DNA from: Macrolepiota albuminosa | Lineage: Eukaryota > Basidiomycota > Agaricomycetes > Agaricales > Agaricaceae | Assembly: GCA_027475525.1 (NCBI GenBank) | Contig: JAMWFC010000055.1 | Location: 1,716,212 to 1,780,211 of the forward strand | Length of the DNA: 64,000 nucleotides | Reading direction: 5' to 3' | In this document: positions 21,675-33,239 of the stretch, piece by piece | Layout of the letters: each line of letters starts with the position of its first letter | Position numbering within the stretch: position 1 is the stretch's first letter | Made by a program: the position numbers and the translations under genes | The notes under the pieces: model-generated | What the model saw: only the letters and a program-made list of their open reading frames with translations | Databases searched by the model: none | Told to the model about the DNA's origin: nothing

Positions 21675-23178
21675 TGCGCGGGAGCATGGTAACGGTCAGG
21701 AATCCCTGAGTAGGGATGGAGAGGCGGCAAAGGCGGTTCGGGAGCGGTAGCGGACGACGATGGTTCTGGAGCAGTAGCAGGGGTAGTGGCAGGCGGTACG
21801 GCAGGAGCAGGTGTCGGTAACTTGCTAGCGGGAGGCATTGGCTTATATCCTTTGAGAGGTTGTTTGGGCTGCTTAACTTCAACCCCATCAAAGACCTGAT
21901 TCTTAAGCGAATCCAACTCCTGCTGTAGCTTGGCGATACGCTCTTCCCGCGAGAAAGTAGGGCGGTCGCCAACGCTGTCGAAGTGTAAGACCTCGTGGAT
22001 CATTTGCTGTTGGGTCGCCTGTTCGGGGTCGGGGTTGGCGTTGCCAGATAGCGTGCCGGTAACGATTTGTCCTGGATTGTGCCTATGCCATTCATCAACT
22101 CGCTCCTGGAAGGACTTCTTGTCCGGGTAGTTGGGGATGGTGGCGCCACTGGTAAGAACTATCTTGCCGTCGATAGCCCTTCTAATTCTCCCTTGCCGAA
22201 TATAATTCTCGAGAGTAGCGCAGCGTCCTCTAGTCATAGTATGGCCAATTTCCCCACAGAAGTGGCAAGGGCCAGGTGCGGGTACGTTAGCGGGTCGGTT
22301 AGCAGTCAGGTTGGTGGTAATCATAGTTTCGATGCGAGTCATGGCGGACGCGACAGCAGCGGTAATGGCAGCATTGAGCTCCTCTTTCTTAACGAAGTCG
22401 GTAGTGGGAGGCGGGATGGGAATAATACCGTTGGTTTGCTCAGGTGGTGGGCTCGTCCTAGCGCGCTGCAGTCCAACGCCAGTGTCCGTTCCCTTGAGAA
22501 CCCATTTACCGGCTTCAAAGACGTCGGCAACGTTATAGGGCTCGTCTGGGTGATGGGCCTGATGAACTATCTCTAGGCGACGAGCAATACGAGTCCACAG
22601 TGACGTCGGGATGCCTTGCTGAAAGGGTGATGGGCCTGATGAACTATCTCTAGGCGACGAGCAATACGAGTCCACAGTGACGTCGGGATGCCTTGCTGAA
22701 ATAGGCGACGTTCCTCATTGATATAGAGCTTGCCGTTTTGTACTAACCACCTAGCGATCTTCTGGAACTCGCGGTAATACGTGGAGAATGCGCCAAGCGA
22801 CGATGTGCCACTGTCGAAAGATTCCTGAACTAGTTTCTGGAGCTCGTTTACCGTGTATCGGGTAGCCTCCTCGGCGCCAGGGTACAGCTGGATCACTGCT
22901 GTCTTCCAGTCCTCATACGAAGCGCCTTGGGCTGGAACGGGTGGGGCGGCAGGGACAAAGGCGGCAAACTCGGTCAAACCTGTCCACGTCTCTGCCATGT
23001 CATACGATACGTATCTTGCCGCGTACTCCTTCATCTGCGTATGGTCGGTAATGTTACAATCTCTGAATAAATACTCCAACTCCTTGAAATACTGGGAGAG
23101 CTCCCGTGGCTTGGACTCATCCCATTTCGGTGCCAAGAAGTGGTTGCGTGGCGGCATGCGCTGGACTTGTTGTTCCAT
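21675..23178 (-). CDS. gag: gypsy-2 gag with zinc knuckle
   Basis: It starts MEQQVQRMPPRNHFLAP. Capsid-like helices include YFKELEYLFRDCNI and LGAFSTYYREFQKIARWL. The knuckle CHFCGEIGHTMTRGRC has spacing CX2CX4HX6C, two longer than the standard CCHC. The frame is open upstream of the first ATG to about 23530 with no other ATG, so translation may start earlier by splicing or a non-ATG codon. One 77-bp assembly duplication (22548-22701) splits the gene. Confidence 0.85.
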
Positions 23179-23538
23179 AGCAACTGTGTTGGCGAGTTTG
23201 GTTAGCGGTAGTGGGGAAGGAGTTCTAGAGATTGGCGACGGGGTAAGCGAAATGAGTTGAGAAAGAGGCGTTAGTGGAGTAATTGGGGTGATGGGTTGCG
23301 GTACGGTAAATGGCGACGCTAAGGGGTCGTCGGCGCTATAATCGAGGGAATGCGGGAAGAGATCAGGAAATGCGTCTACAGTGGCGTTCTGTAGTTCCTG
23401 GGCAAGAGAGAGACCCGGTAAGGCACCAGGTGGTTGTGGGGTTGATGGGTGGGAAGGAGCTATGCCTTCTGCCGACTGGTCTAGCAGGCGGCGCCTATGC
23501 TGGAGACGGGTTTCTGGCGGAATTCTGCCCTAGAGATC

Positions 23539-23556
23539 CCTCGCGGTGGGCTCCAA
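23539..23556 (-). promoter_or_regulatory. gypsy-2 primer binding site
   Basis: The minus strand reads TGGAGCCCACCGCGAGGG three bases after the 5' LTR. On the plus strand this looks like a tRNA 3' end finishing in CCA. I cannot name the tRNA. A C-to-T decayed version of the same site follows the LTR at 48443. Confidence 0.8.
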
Positions 23557-23558
23557 TT

Positions 23559-24481
23559 TGATGACGCCCAAAGTTTTGGTCAGCAACAAATGTGTGTGGA
23601 GTGTTACCGTACCAAGAGCTTGCGTTGGGCACGCTAAAAGTAATATGAGGAGTCCCAGGCAGGTCCCAGAGAACGCGCCTGTGAAAAAGAGGAAAGTCGG
23701 TAACGGGGTCGGCAAATGTCAAGCGCTAAGGTAAAGCGCCTAAGAAAAGAGCGGTAAGTGAACACGGCAAGGTCAATCGGCAAGAGCACGATAAGCTTAG
23801 CGAGGTCTAAGCGTCGATAATGCCTGCTGTAGTTGCAAGGCGCGAGTATGTCGAGTGTTGGCGAAAGTCTGCAACTGACGACGAGTTCGACGTTGCCGAC
23901 CGTAAATGAGCTCTTGAGCGTAAGAGAGACTGAAGTAAGGGGAGCAGTATACTCTGGTCTATTTGTCTGATGCTATGTACAAGTCGGTAAGTACTATATA
24001 TACTACAAGGAGTTCACCGTCGCCAGTGACCAACCATCGCCAAAGTGCGGTAAACTGGAAAATTTCATAGGGGTAGCTCCAATGGTTTCAGATCCCTACC
24101 GTCCTTTGAGGACCCTTGGCACCACCAGGCGGCAGATCGCGGTGCTAAACCATCAATCCATCACCCTTCTACTTGTCAGAACACCTAAGCAACGTTGGGC
24201 GCCAAATCGAGACGCTAAGCGGTGTCAGACGCCAAGCTGTCCGTTAGTTTTTGATAGATCATCAGGCTTCTCCCTAAGCGCTGTCGTCAGTGACTGATGC
24301 CATCTGTCAGTTGTCATTCTTGCTGCCGTCGGCGCTATCATTGATCGGATCTGCTTCTTGCCGTGCGCGGCCATCAAATATCGCCAAAATTGGATAATTA
24401 GTGCGCGCTAAGGTATTCTGTGTTGGTGCCACGTTGCCGTCGCCTGCCGTTGATGCGCTGATCCTGTATGGGGTCCTATCA
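23559..24481 (-). repeat. gypsy-2 5' LTR, 923 bp
   Basis: Same length and ends as 12793-13715. It is followed by the ACAC duplication and then by the 5' part of the MULE-like gene. Confidence 0.95.
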
Positions 24482-25098
24482 ACACGAAGTGATCTTGCTT
24501 GACTATGATCAGGTGAATGATATCTCTCTACTTGGCGGGTCAACATCTCTTTTGACACCTTCAAGTGTGGCTTTCGAACACTCTCCAGATCCACAAATGG
24601 ACACACTTTGCTGCCTTGACCTAGAGTATTCACAATTTAGTAAAGGATAAAGACAAATCCCTATATTTTTACAATACGCAACATACATGTAGAATGTGAT
24701 ACACGGCATGGTACCGGATTGCCTAAATCATCAACCAGCAGCACACATTTCTGCTTAGACTGTCCTCTGGGTTCTCCCTGTGAATAGGCAAAGTTCCTTG
24801 CTGGATTCGACCATGGAGCTGTAGGATCAAGCATAAACAAATGCCCAATATGCCCATGTCGACTTGTCTCAGGATACTCGATTAAGGTGGATGACGGATA
24901 AGTATAAAGAACTTTGAGTGTTGTCTTGCGTGTCAACTTGACATTGTAACATGCAGAATGGCTGACCACCGGTGTAGTTGAGCTCGGCAATGCTGGGAAT
25001 GTGGACTGATGCAGCGCAGATGAATGAGTTTGTATCCCAGACAGAGCTACCAATGCTTCATCTTCCTCTGAGTTGACGAGAGAGAGTTGTGAGGCCAT
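24482..25098 (-). pseudogene. MULE-like transposase-type gene, 5' part
   Basis: It starts MASQLSLVNSEEDEALVAL at 25098. Exon 1 has LKVLYTYPSSTLIEYP and KCVLLVDDLGNPVPCRVS, then an intron of about 45-50 bp near 24690. The next exon holds the KVCPFVDLESVRKPHL block and runs into the gypsy-2 LTR at 24482. The reading resumes at 12792. The insertion makes this gene non-functional as it stands. Confidence 0.6.
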
Positions 25099-25524
25099 TG
25101 AACAGTAAGGCTAACGACAAAGTAGTAACTCAGATGAACGAATTTCGCTAAAATGCCCTGTTCGTCACTCTGTGATTCAAGAGGACCTATTCCTCCATTT
25201 TGACTAATTATTCAAGAGTTCGAGTATGCCACAGCACATGGAAATACTGAAAAATCGGTAGATTACATGTGGTCGCAAATTAGATATTCGCTTTACCTGA
25301 CAGTCAACAGCAGACGCCTTTCTTTGAAACAGGGCACAGCATTAGTCCAAAGTCGGTCATTCCATCAAGTGTGACAGTGAGGGAAAAAAAATATTTATAA
25401 TTCACGGAGAGGGGATGAGAACCGGCGATGGCGGCCTTTGACGGCCTGTTATCTGACGGTCATCTTATCAGGTCATTTTGTTTAGCGGTACCTGGGATCG
25501 AATAGTACCAATCGAACTATTACT
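25099..25524. other. Intergenic, upstream of the MULE-like gene
   Basis: No ORF or repeat recognised. CpG content falls toward the right edge, where LTR relics begin. Confidence 0.4.
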
Positions 25525-26712
25525 CCAGCTTGGTGTTTGACATTGGCATCTGACAGCACTTAGCATCTCAATTTAGCACCTGACATTGCTTAGCAAATTG
25601 GGCAGACAGCAGGTTTGATGAACTAATAGTTTAGCATCACTGTAAGGGCAACTTCTGGAGGCTATGGCTCAGTCACACAGCTGGCAGAGGGAGATCCAAA
25701 GTGTATTAGAATATATACTGACAATATCATGATAACTACTCATCTGGCAGAGGGAGATCCAAAGAGAACAAGTCTAGGGATTCCTTATGCCAGGTTGGAT
25801 GCTTCTGGGGCCTCTGAAGCATGGGAAACAACTGTACAGTACAACAAAACCTTAAAAACTCAAAAATTGCCTACACAAACAATTGCACAAATAAGGGGCA
25901 AACTCTGGCAAACTCTGGCTTATGTAAGTAGTCTGGAAGCAGTGCTGAGGGGCCCATACTTGTCTGAATGGTAGCTAAAGAACCAGAGCACCTCAAGGGC
26001 TGAGAATAGTACTAACAGATAGTGTTGAAAGAATAGAAACAGTACAATGAGAGAATGACAGAAGAAATAAGAGAATGAATGAAAGGAGAGTGAAGAGATA
26101 AGGAGTGAAAGAAGAAAGAAATGAGGAGTCCCCTGACAATTACAATCTGCTGCCTGGCACTATTTAGCAAGTTGAATGGATGGCAGGATTGTGGAGTTCT
26201 TGGAGCTACCTTGTCAAATTTTCCAGTTCACTGCACTTTGGCATTATTAGTCACTTGGCAACAGTGAACTCAATATAGTATAAAAGTACTTACCAACTTG
26301 TACATCTGAGCAGAACAGAGTTTCTTGCCCCCACTCACTCCAGTCTATCTTACAGTACAGATCTTATTCATGGTCAGCAATGGTCGATTAGTTGACAGTT
26401 GTTGATTAAATTATCTCTACTTTATGGAACCTTTGTGCCTTGCACTTACAGCAGGCATTGATGCAGTTTAGAAGTCACTAAGCTTATTGTTTTTTTGCTG
26501 CTTGTCTTGCCTCACTCACCTTACTATTTATTTCACAGGTACCTTTGTCATTAGTGCCTTACCCTTGCCAACTCCATCTTACCATGTCACACCTGATTAT
26601 TGATGTGTTCTATAGGACCTGCTCAGGACTCCCTCCATACATTTTAGCATGCCCAATGCAGACTTCAGGATTGGTAGCAGTTTACTTATTGATCTAATTT
26701 TGGGCATTATCA
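25525..26712 (+). repeat. Decayed gypsy-2-family LTR, split by a solo LTR
   Basis: It matches the reverse complement of the gypsy-2 LTR, with many CG-to-TG/CA changes. It ends in a form of TTTTGGGCGTCATCA at 26712. The match breaks at 25640 and resumes at 26139, where the 498-bp LTR-3 copy sits. The left boundary is uncertain because similarity fades before 25525. Confidence 0.75.
25641..26138 (+). repeat. Solo LTR of family LTR-3, 498 bp
   Basis: Ends are TGTAAGGGC and CCCTGACA. Flanks are ATCAC and ATTAC, a 5-bp target duplication with one C/T change. It interrupts the decayed gypsy-2 LTR. Confidence 0.88.
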
Positions 26713-26724
26713 TCAGACTAGGTT

Positions 26725-26873
26725 TTTTCAACCCCAGACTTGTTCTCTTTCATGTCTTGAACTCCAGAGCATGGCCTGGAGTTCCAGACACTCAAGTACA
26801 TGTAGATCAAGTCTGCCTCATAAGAGCATTGCTTTACTTGGAAAGCCTCCAAGTCAGTGGTATTTGATAGGCA
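26725..26873 (-). repeat. Truncated, decayed gypsy-1-family LTR fragment
   Basis: About 149 bp match the reverse complement of the start of the 44065 LTR and so of the 9896 LTR. Similarity ends near the TGATAGGCAC sequence. Confidence 0.7.
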
Positions 26874-27713
26874 CACTTTTACAGCAACTCTCCAGAGTCC
26901 TGTTGCTCCATTAAAAGATATAATAAGACTTTGACAAGGTGATTTGTTAAACAAAAGTTGTTGGCTACAAGAGCAGGCATGAGCATGAGCAAGTTAGCAT
27001 TCTATTCTGTATCACTATCCAATCCATTATAAATTTAAGACATTACAAATGTGCATTTTTACAAAATACATCAAAAGTCAATTGTTACTGTCTAACTAAT
27101 CAGAAAGAATCAATATAAAGTAAAGCAGCCAATTTGACAGAACTGGCCATGTGCACCCGGAGAATCCCGTTGATTTCAAGGGCCATTGGCATGCCATCCA
27201 AATCAATTTTAATTAACACATTATTTACTGTCACAGGTATACTTACAGAGTTTAATGGTAACGGGGTGCCAGATACCCACTCAGTCCTCAAAATGGCTGA
27301 TCCGCTCAGCTTCTTTGACTTGATCCTGGAGGGCAACGGTAAACGGGATGCCAGATGCCCCAGTCATTCCTCAAAATGGCTGATCCGCTCAGCTTCTTTG
27401 ACCTGACCCTGGAGGACAATGGTACATTGTCGTCTTGCTGTCAAAAACTCTAATAGATTTGCTAGTAGCTACGTGACCTTCCGACTTGTCAACTCTCTGA
27501 ATCTAGTACCAGCTATCGCGATGTCACACCTTTCAGGGAGATGATCCATCGATTGTCGTATCAGAATTGTAATGGACAGTAACAATTTTGAACATTCCAC
27601 AATTGAGTTCGTGATCACCACAACTAGGGACGAGGATTTGAGGGCTGATCATTTCCAAACCTTCGGACAAACAAGGGCCACTCGGGTTAGCGACGTCATC
27701 ACCAGAACGTTCG
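26874..27713. other. Intergenic, includes an old 83-bp duplication
   Basis: The first part is AT-rich and unassigned. At about 27258-27415 two diverged copies of an 83-bp unit containing AATGGCTGATCCGCTCAGC stand in tandem. A minus-strand ORF of 78 codons (27336-27100) is open here but unrecognised. The rest is the upstream region of the GH63 gene. Confidence 0.4.
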
Positions 27714-27721
27714 CATATAAA
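27714..27721 (+). promoter_or_regulatory. Probable TATA box of the GH63 gene
   Basis: CATATAAAG lies about 110 bp upstream of the proposed ATG at 27829, followed by a pyrimidine-rich stretch that suits a transcription start. Confidence 0.5.
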
Positions 27722-27828
27722 GACGCGTTTTCCGCGCAAAATCCCTTTGCTTCCCCCCACATCGCCCTCGCGCGTCTCTTTATTATTTGGTGCAGTGTCG
27801 GACCCCAACGCCCAACTTTGCCTGCTTA

Positions 27829-30800
27829 ATGGCGTCCGATGCCCTAAGAAAGGTCCAGAATAAGCTTTTCCGTGGTGGGGCCCCTGAGCCAGAGATGAAC
27901 CAAAGTCGTGAACCAGCGCTTACAATAGATATTCCAAAGTCATCTTCTGCACCTACCCCGCCACCAAAGTTAGCAAAGTCGTCAGATTCGTCTCCAAGAT
28001 GTCCTATCGAGACAGGAGGGGAACAAACACATCGCCAAAGGCTCGCTCGGAAGCTTGGTGGTGAGTATCATGGCGCAGAGCAGTACAGGCTTCTGCAAGA
28101 TGGCAAAAGGGAAATGCACTGGAAGCGTTGGGGACCTTATCTGAGCGATCGGCAATGGGTGCGTTCAGCATCACCTCGATCGTAAGTTGAAGATTGATGC
28201 ATTTTTCTTATTCATCAGGCAACCGTACGCGAGGATTATTCTGCAAACGGAGACGCATGGAGTCATTTCCCCCATGAGCACGCTCGCTCTCGCGCCTATC
28301 GCTGGGGAGAAGATGGAATTGCGGGAATCTCGGACAACCATCAGCGCTTGTGCTTTTCTTTGTCTCTGTGGAACGGGGAAGATCCAATTCTTAAAGAACG
28401 TCTCTTTGGAGTAACAGGTCACCAGGGAAACCATGGCGAGGACGTCAAGGAACTCTACTACTATCTGGACTCAACCCCGACGCATTCTTACATGAAATTT
28501 TTGTATAAATATCCTCAGAAGAGATACCCATATGAGGACCTCGTGGCAGAAAACCAGCGACGGGATCGCGAGGTAGCTGAATACGAAATTCTAGATACCG
28601 ACGCATTTGACGACGACCGCTACTGGGATATATTCGTCGAGGTTCGTAATATTTTCTGCAAACGTAATGCAATAAAAAGATCTCACCATTGCATGAAAAG
28701 TATGCGAAAGATTGCGATGACCCAGACAGTATTTATGTTCGAATCACGTCTTACAATCGAGGCCCTGATCCTGCTACTCTGCATATCATCCCCCAGTTCT
28801 GGTTCCCTAATACCTGGTCGTGGCCGTGTGAAAAACCTCCCATGCCCTCTCTGACAGGTTCGATCCGCGGGGCCGGCGATAACAGAATCGCGTGCGTCAC
28901 AGCCCGTCACTCCACTCTAGGCAAAACCCACCTGTACTGCCTCCCATCGCCACCTCCTGTCGGCCCATCCAATTCATTTGAAGTCGATCCAAATCTGCCA
29001 GCAGTTGAACCTACTCTTCTTTTCACGGAGAATAACACCAATTTCAGCAGGTTGTATGGCGGCACTAACGAAACGCCGTATGTCAAAGACGCGTTCCACG
29101 ATCATATAATCCCGGGTCACCGCCCGCCCACGTCAGATTCACAGGAGGGAATATTTTCGCCACGTATTCGGTCGCGCACTGCGTCCTCCTTTGGAAAGGA
29201 ACGAGCAGAAGTGCTCGAGTCCGGACCATGCACTCCTTTTCCGCCTACCCCCACCTTCGTTAATCCAGATATGAAAGGCACCAAGTCTGCAGTACACTAC
29301 ATCTTTAAAGATGTACCTGGCAAAGACGGATGTGCAGTCGTGCGTCTAAAGATTACGCCGCTGAGGATTGGCAAGGATCAATCGCTGGTAGATGAAGCAA
29401 TGTTTGACGATGCCGTCGAAGAGAGGAGGCAGGAAGCAGACGAATTCTATGCTGCACTTGCGATGGGTCCAATTAGTGAAGATTTGAAACAGATCATGAG
29501 GCAAGCCTTGGGAGGAATGCTGTGGACGAAGCAGTATTATAGATTTATTCAGAAGGAGTGGATTGAAGGCGATCCTGGTCAGCCCAAGCCGCCGCCAGAG
29601 AGAAAGTGGATTAGGAACAGGGTACGCTCTTCAATCCACGATCTATCTCTTGTTTTAAACATTGTCCGCAGGAGTGGAGACATATGCACATAGAAGATAT
29701 CCTTTCAATGCCTGATAAGTATGTAAAGAGGCGCATATATTCATTATTGTGCTAAATCACGTTCCTATTCAAGATGGGAGTACCCTTTCTTTGCCGCGTG
29801 GGATACCGCTTTCCACTGCATTCCCTTAGCTGTCGTCGATCCCGCATTTGCCAAGTCTCAGCTTGATCTTCTGACGCGTGAATGGTATATGAAACCCGAT
29901 GGACAGATTCCTGCATACGAATGGAACTTCAGCGACGTTAACCCTCCTGTCCACGCATGGTATGTTACATCCCGTGCCTTTTATATGTTTCATGGTTTGA
30001 ATCGGATGTGCAGGGCGACATTCCGTGTCTTCAAAATTGAACGTAAAATGACCGGCAAAGAAGACTTGGCTTTCCTCGAACGAGTTTTCCAAAAGCTACT
30101 TTTGAATTTTACTTGGTTAGTCATGTCATTCTCGTCTGGAATTCTACGTTTGAATATACATTCTAAAGGTGGGTGAATCGCAAGGACCAAGGTGGTAATA
30201 ATGTCTTTGAGGGAGGGTTCCTCGGACTGGATAATATTGGCGCCTTCAATCGCTCCGAACCTCTTCCAACAGGAGGACACCTACGACAAGCAGACGGTAC
30301 CGCCTGGATGGCATTTTATTGTCTAAACATGTACGTTTTCAACATTAAATATTATAGCTAAAAATCGAACAAGGTTCACTTTCTTCCAAGGTTGAACATG
30401 GCGCTTGAGCTCGCAAAACACAACCCAGTTTATGAGGATATTGCATCCAAGTTTTTTGAGGTACGCCGAATTTTCTATCGAACAATATCTCCTCTGACCC
30501 ACATGATAGCATTTCATTTTCATTGCAGACGCCATGACTTACAGAGAAGGTGATGACGAAATCAGTCTTTGGAACGATCAAGACGGGATGTATTACGACG
30601 CTATTGAATTTGGTCCTGGCAACGTTATGCAGCTTCCTGTCCGCAGCCTCGTCGGTCTTATCCCTCTCTACGCAACTCTTGTCCTTGAGCCTCAGGTACT
30701 CAACCGGTTCCCTGGATTTAAAAAACGTGTTGAGTGGTTCCTGGACAATAGGCCGGATGTTTCGGCGAGGAATATGGCTAACATGAAAGGTGATTCACTC

Positions 30801-31955
30801 TTTACGCTCAATTCCCGAAGTCAACGTATCAACAATCCTCCCAGTTGGCGGAAAGGAGCAGCGTAGGTTACTTGCGCTCGCGAGTAAGGAACGTCTAGAG
30901 AAGATCTTGGAAAAGATGCTGGACGAAGATGAATTCTTAAGCGAGCATGGCATTCGATCGTTTGTTTTTTTGATTGTAACAACAATTTCTCGCTCATCGT
31001 TGGCTTCAGTCTGTCCAAGAGGCATAAGGATCATCCATGGGGCATGGATGTCAACGGACAACGATACGAAGTTGGTTACTGGCCTGGTGATTCAAAGTCT
31101 GGCATGTTTGGCGGTAATTCGAACTGGCGGGGCCCGATCTGTGAGGACCTTATCACCTTCATACTGACTTAGGTTTACAGTTCTTATACAGGGCTCGCGA
31201 CCAATTCCCTCCTAATTGAAAGCTTACAGCGGTTCTATCAGTACTATGGCGATGATTTTCAGGCTCGTTTTAACCCCTAGCTATGATAAACATTTGCTGA
31301 CTGTTTGCTTCAGGTCGAATGCCCTACCGGCAGCGGTGACTACATGAATCTTGTTTCTGTAGCTGAGGAGATTCAGCACCGGATCATCCATATCTTCAGT
31401 CGCGATGGCAAGGGACACAGGGCCACTAACGGTGGTAATCCCAAACTTGATCATGACCCTCATTTCAGAGACTATGTCTGGTTCTACGAAGTGAGTTCTT
31501 TGTCCAGCGTGAGATTCCTGTTCAGAAATTTGTATAGTTTTTCCATGCCGATAATGGTCGTGGCCTTGGAGCTTCACATCAGACCGGCTGGTGAGTGTAC
31601 TCTAGGCGTAAATTGAAAAATTGACTCACGCATCTGTATCGCAAGGTCTGGTCTTGTCGCATATCATATTATCCAGAGTGGAGTCACTTGTCGTCTACCA
31701 AAGACTCCTAAGAGTAAGCCCTTAAGGTTGTCGCTTGAAATGCACTATAATGAAAAAAATGTTCCAGCTCCTCGTAGTCTCGCTCACCACTACTTCGATG
31801 ATGTATGTTCTTTCGTTATACCTTCCTCATCCAGAGCTCATTGTTTTTAGGTTGCTGATAGCGTCTCGGAGGCTGGTGAAGAAGCCATCTCTGCTTTTAG
31901 TGCCTACGCTGAATCGGCGTACACTCTGGGTGATCTTTCTCCTGACGCTCTATAA
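27829..31955 (+). CDS. GH63-type glycoside hydrolase, 16 exons, 1109 aa
   Basis: Proposed exons: 27829-28158, 28219-28641, 28701-29621, 29672-29718, 29774-29959, 30014-30115, 30169-30330, 30391-30460, 30510-30789, 30845-30959, 31010-31140, 31192-31262, 31314-31490, 31538-31590, 31646-31802, 31851-31955. All phases agree and introns are 47-60 bp. One intron (31263-31313) has a GC donor. After a Ser/Pro-rich N-terminus come [33 protein letters not shown], and in the C-terminal (alpha/alpha)6 part [47 protein letters not shown] and GASHQTGW. These blocks match GH63-family glycosidases; members of the family include processing alpha-glucosidase and mannosylglycerate hydrolase. No signal peptide or membrane segment is seen, so it is probably cytosolic and not ER glucosidase I. 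Substrate is not determinable. An in-frame ATG at 27787 is an alternative start. Confidence 0.88.
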
Positions 31956-32585
31956 CGCTTAGTACAATTCGGACTTCGTACTCTTATTTCACAACGTATA
32001 GAAGCAGAAACCCGACATGTGATATTAGAATTCTGCATTTTGTGATGTAGACTTATAAAAGGTTTTTCTTGGCCCACAAGTCGACATATCAGAGATATTG
32101 ATCGAAGCTAGTAAGAGTCTGTCGATTCAATGACTCGCAATTCCATCAGTCGATTCGTCCTCGGTTATCTCGGTGACTTGACGTGGTCGAGATCTGTCAA
32201 AACAAAAACAATGATATCAATTCTTCCCCACTTTCAGCTTTCCAGCCACTATCAAGAACCAACTTGTCTACTACTACAAAGCGTAGTCAAAGTTATAGAG
32301 TGGAGACAAGGTCTTCATGGCAAGTAGGGGTTTTCACGATCCTCATGACATTCTATCGCCGGTCCCTAGAGCCGCTCGAAGGTCCATCGCCAACGTAAAC
32401 TTTCGAGCCCTCAAAGTCCTTGCTGGATATAGTTTGTTTTTTTTTTGAGTTGTCTGCCACCTTGATGAAGAGAATCTGGCGCGAGGAGCAAACTCGTCGT
32501 TCGTCATACAGGGAAATCCTAAGCAAGAGCTGCAGGACGATGTTCAAATAGTATAGGATGATCAAGTTACAAATGCACTGTTACT
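31956..32585. other. Intergenic between two convergent genes
   Basis: About 630 bp holding the 3' UTRs of the GH63 gene and of the collagen-like gene. Nothing else is recognised. Confidence 0.5.
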
Positions 32586-33239
32586 CTAGTACTGGCCACT
32601 TCCTCCATCTTGACCCCGTCCACCATCCTGACCTCGCTGGCCGTCCTGACCATTCCGACCATCAGCACCATTCCCGCCATTCCTACCATCTCGGCCATTC
32701 GACCCATTTTTGGCGTGGTGATAGCCGTGTTTCTGGTGTTTGTCCCATTCGTGTCCCTGATGCTTCTCTTTCTTCTTGGGATGGTCACCATACGTGCCGA
32801 TGCTAGACCTCTCTTGACTCCCACTCTGACCACCCTGACCACCTCGACCGCCCTGACCACCTCGACCGCCCTTACCACCCTTACCGCCTTTGCCGCCTTG
32901 CCCTCCGCTGCCACCAGACCGCCCATGATTTCCGGACCATTCATGACCACCAGCATTGGACTGCCGTTGGTCTCTGCCTAGGCCATGCCAAATCCCATGA
33001 TCTTCACTATGAACTCCTCCGTGACGTGATGTGGAAGGATAAGAATGTCCCAATGAGGGATGCTGATCAAATGTGTTCATGTGGTTGGCTGGACTTCTCT
33101 TCATCGCATGTGTCAGTTGTTCGGTCCTCGACGAACCTCATGTTTTGTAAAAACACACCTGAGCGTCTGTGTGCGAGCTATGACTAGCAAAGGCTGACAC
33201 GATGAAGGTGGCTGACAGCACAAAAGTGAAGACTTTCAT
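32586..33239 (-). CDS. Secreted glycine-rich, collagen-like protein, 197 aa
   Basis: Two exons on the minus strand, 33239-33159 and 33098-32586, with a 60-bp GT-AG intron in phase 0. Exon 1 encodes a signal peptide (MKVFTFVLSATFIVSAFA). The mature part is His/Ser-rich, then has about ten GGX triplets (GGSGGQGGKGGKGGKGG...), a Lys/His-rich middle with KKKEKHQGHEWDKHQKHGYH, and ends in 13 uninterrupted G-X-Y triplets starting GSNGRDGRNGGNGAD. G-X-Y runs can form collagen-like triple helices, but this run is short and has almost no proline. A cell-wall or secreted matrix role is plausible; no family is recognised. A TTTAAAAG box lies near 33293. Confidence 0.7.

Larger units (their letters stand above)
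12793..24481 (-). mobile_element. Complete Ty3/gypsy retrotransposon gypsy-2
   Basis: The element has two 923-bp LTRs, a 4-bp target duplication ACAC (12789-12792 and 24482-24485), a primer binding site next to the 5' LTR and a G-rich polypurine tract next to the 3' LTR. The minus strand encodes gag, protease, RT, RNase H and integrase; no chromodomain is seen. A spliced plus-strand gene (13885-16175) lies between pol and the 3' LTR. The LTRs differ at about 16 of 923 positions by my count, 14 of them transitions, so the insertion is recent. The coding frames are interrupted by seven 77-bp assembly duplications, and the integrase has lost a catalytic Asp. Confidence 0.95.

Noticed and set aside
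23539..23556. A tRNA gene 3' end next to the gypsy-2 LTR
   Set aside because: Only the last 18 bases match a tRNA form. Its place directly inside the 5' LTR makes it the primer binding site.
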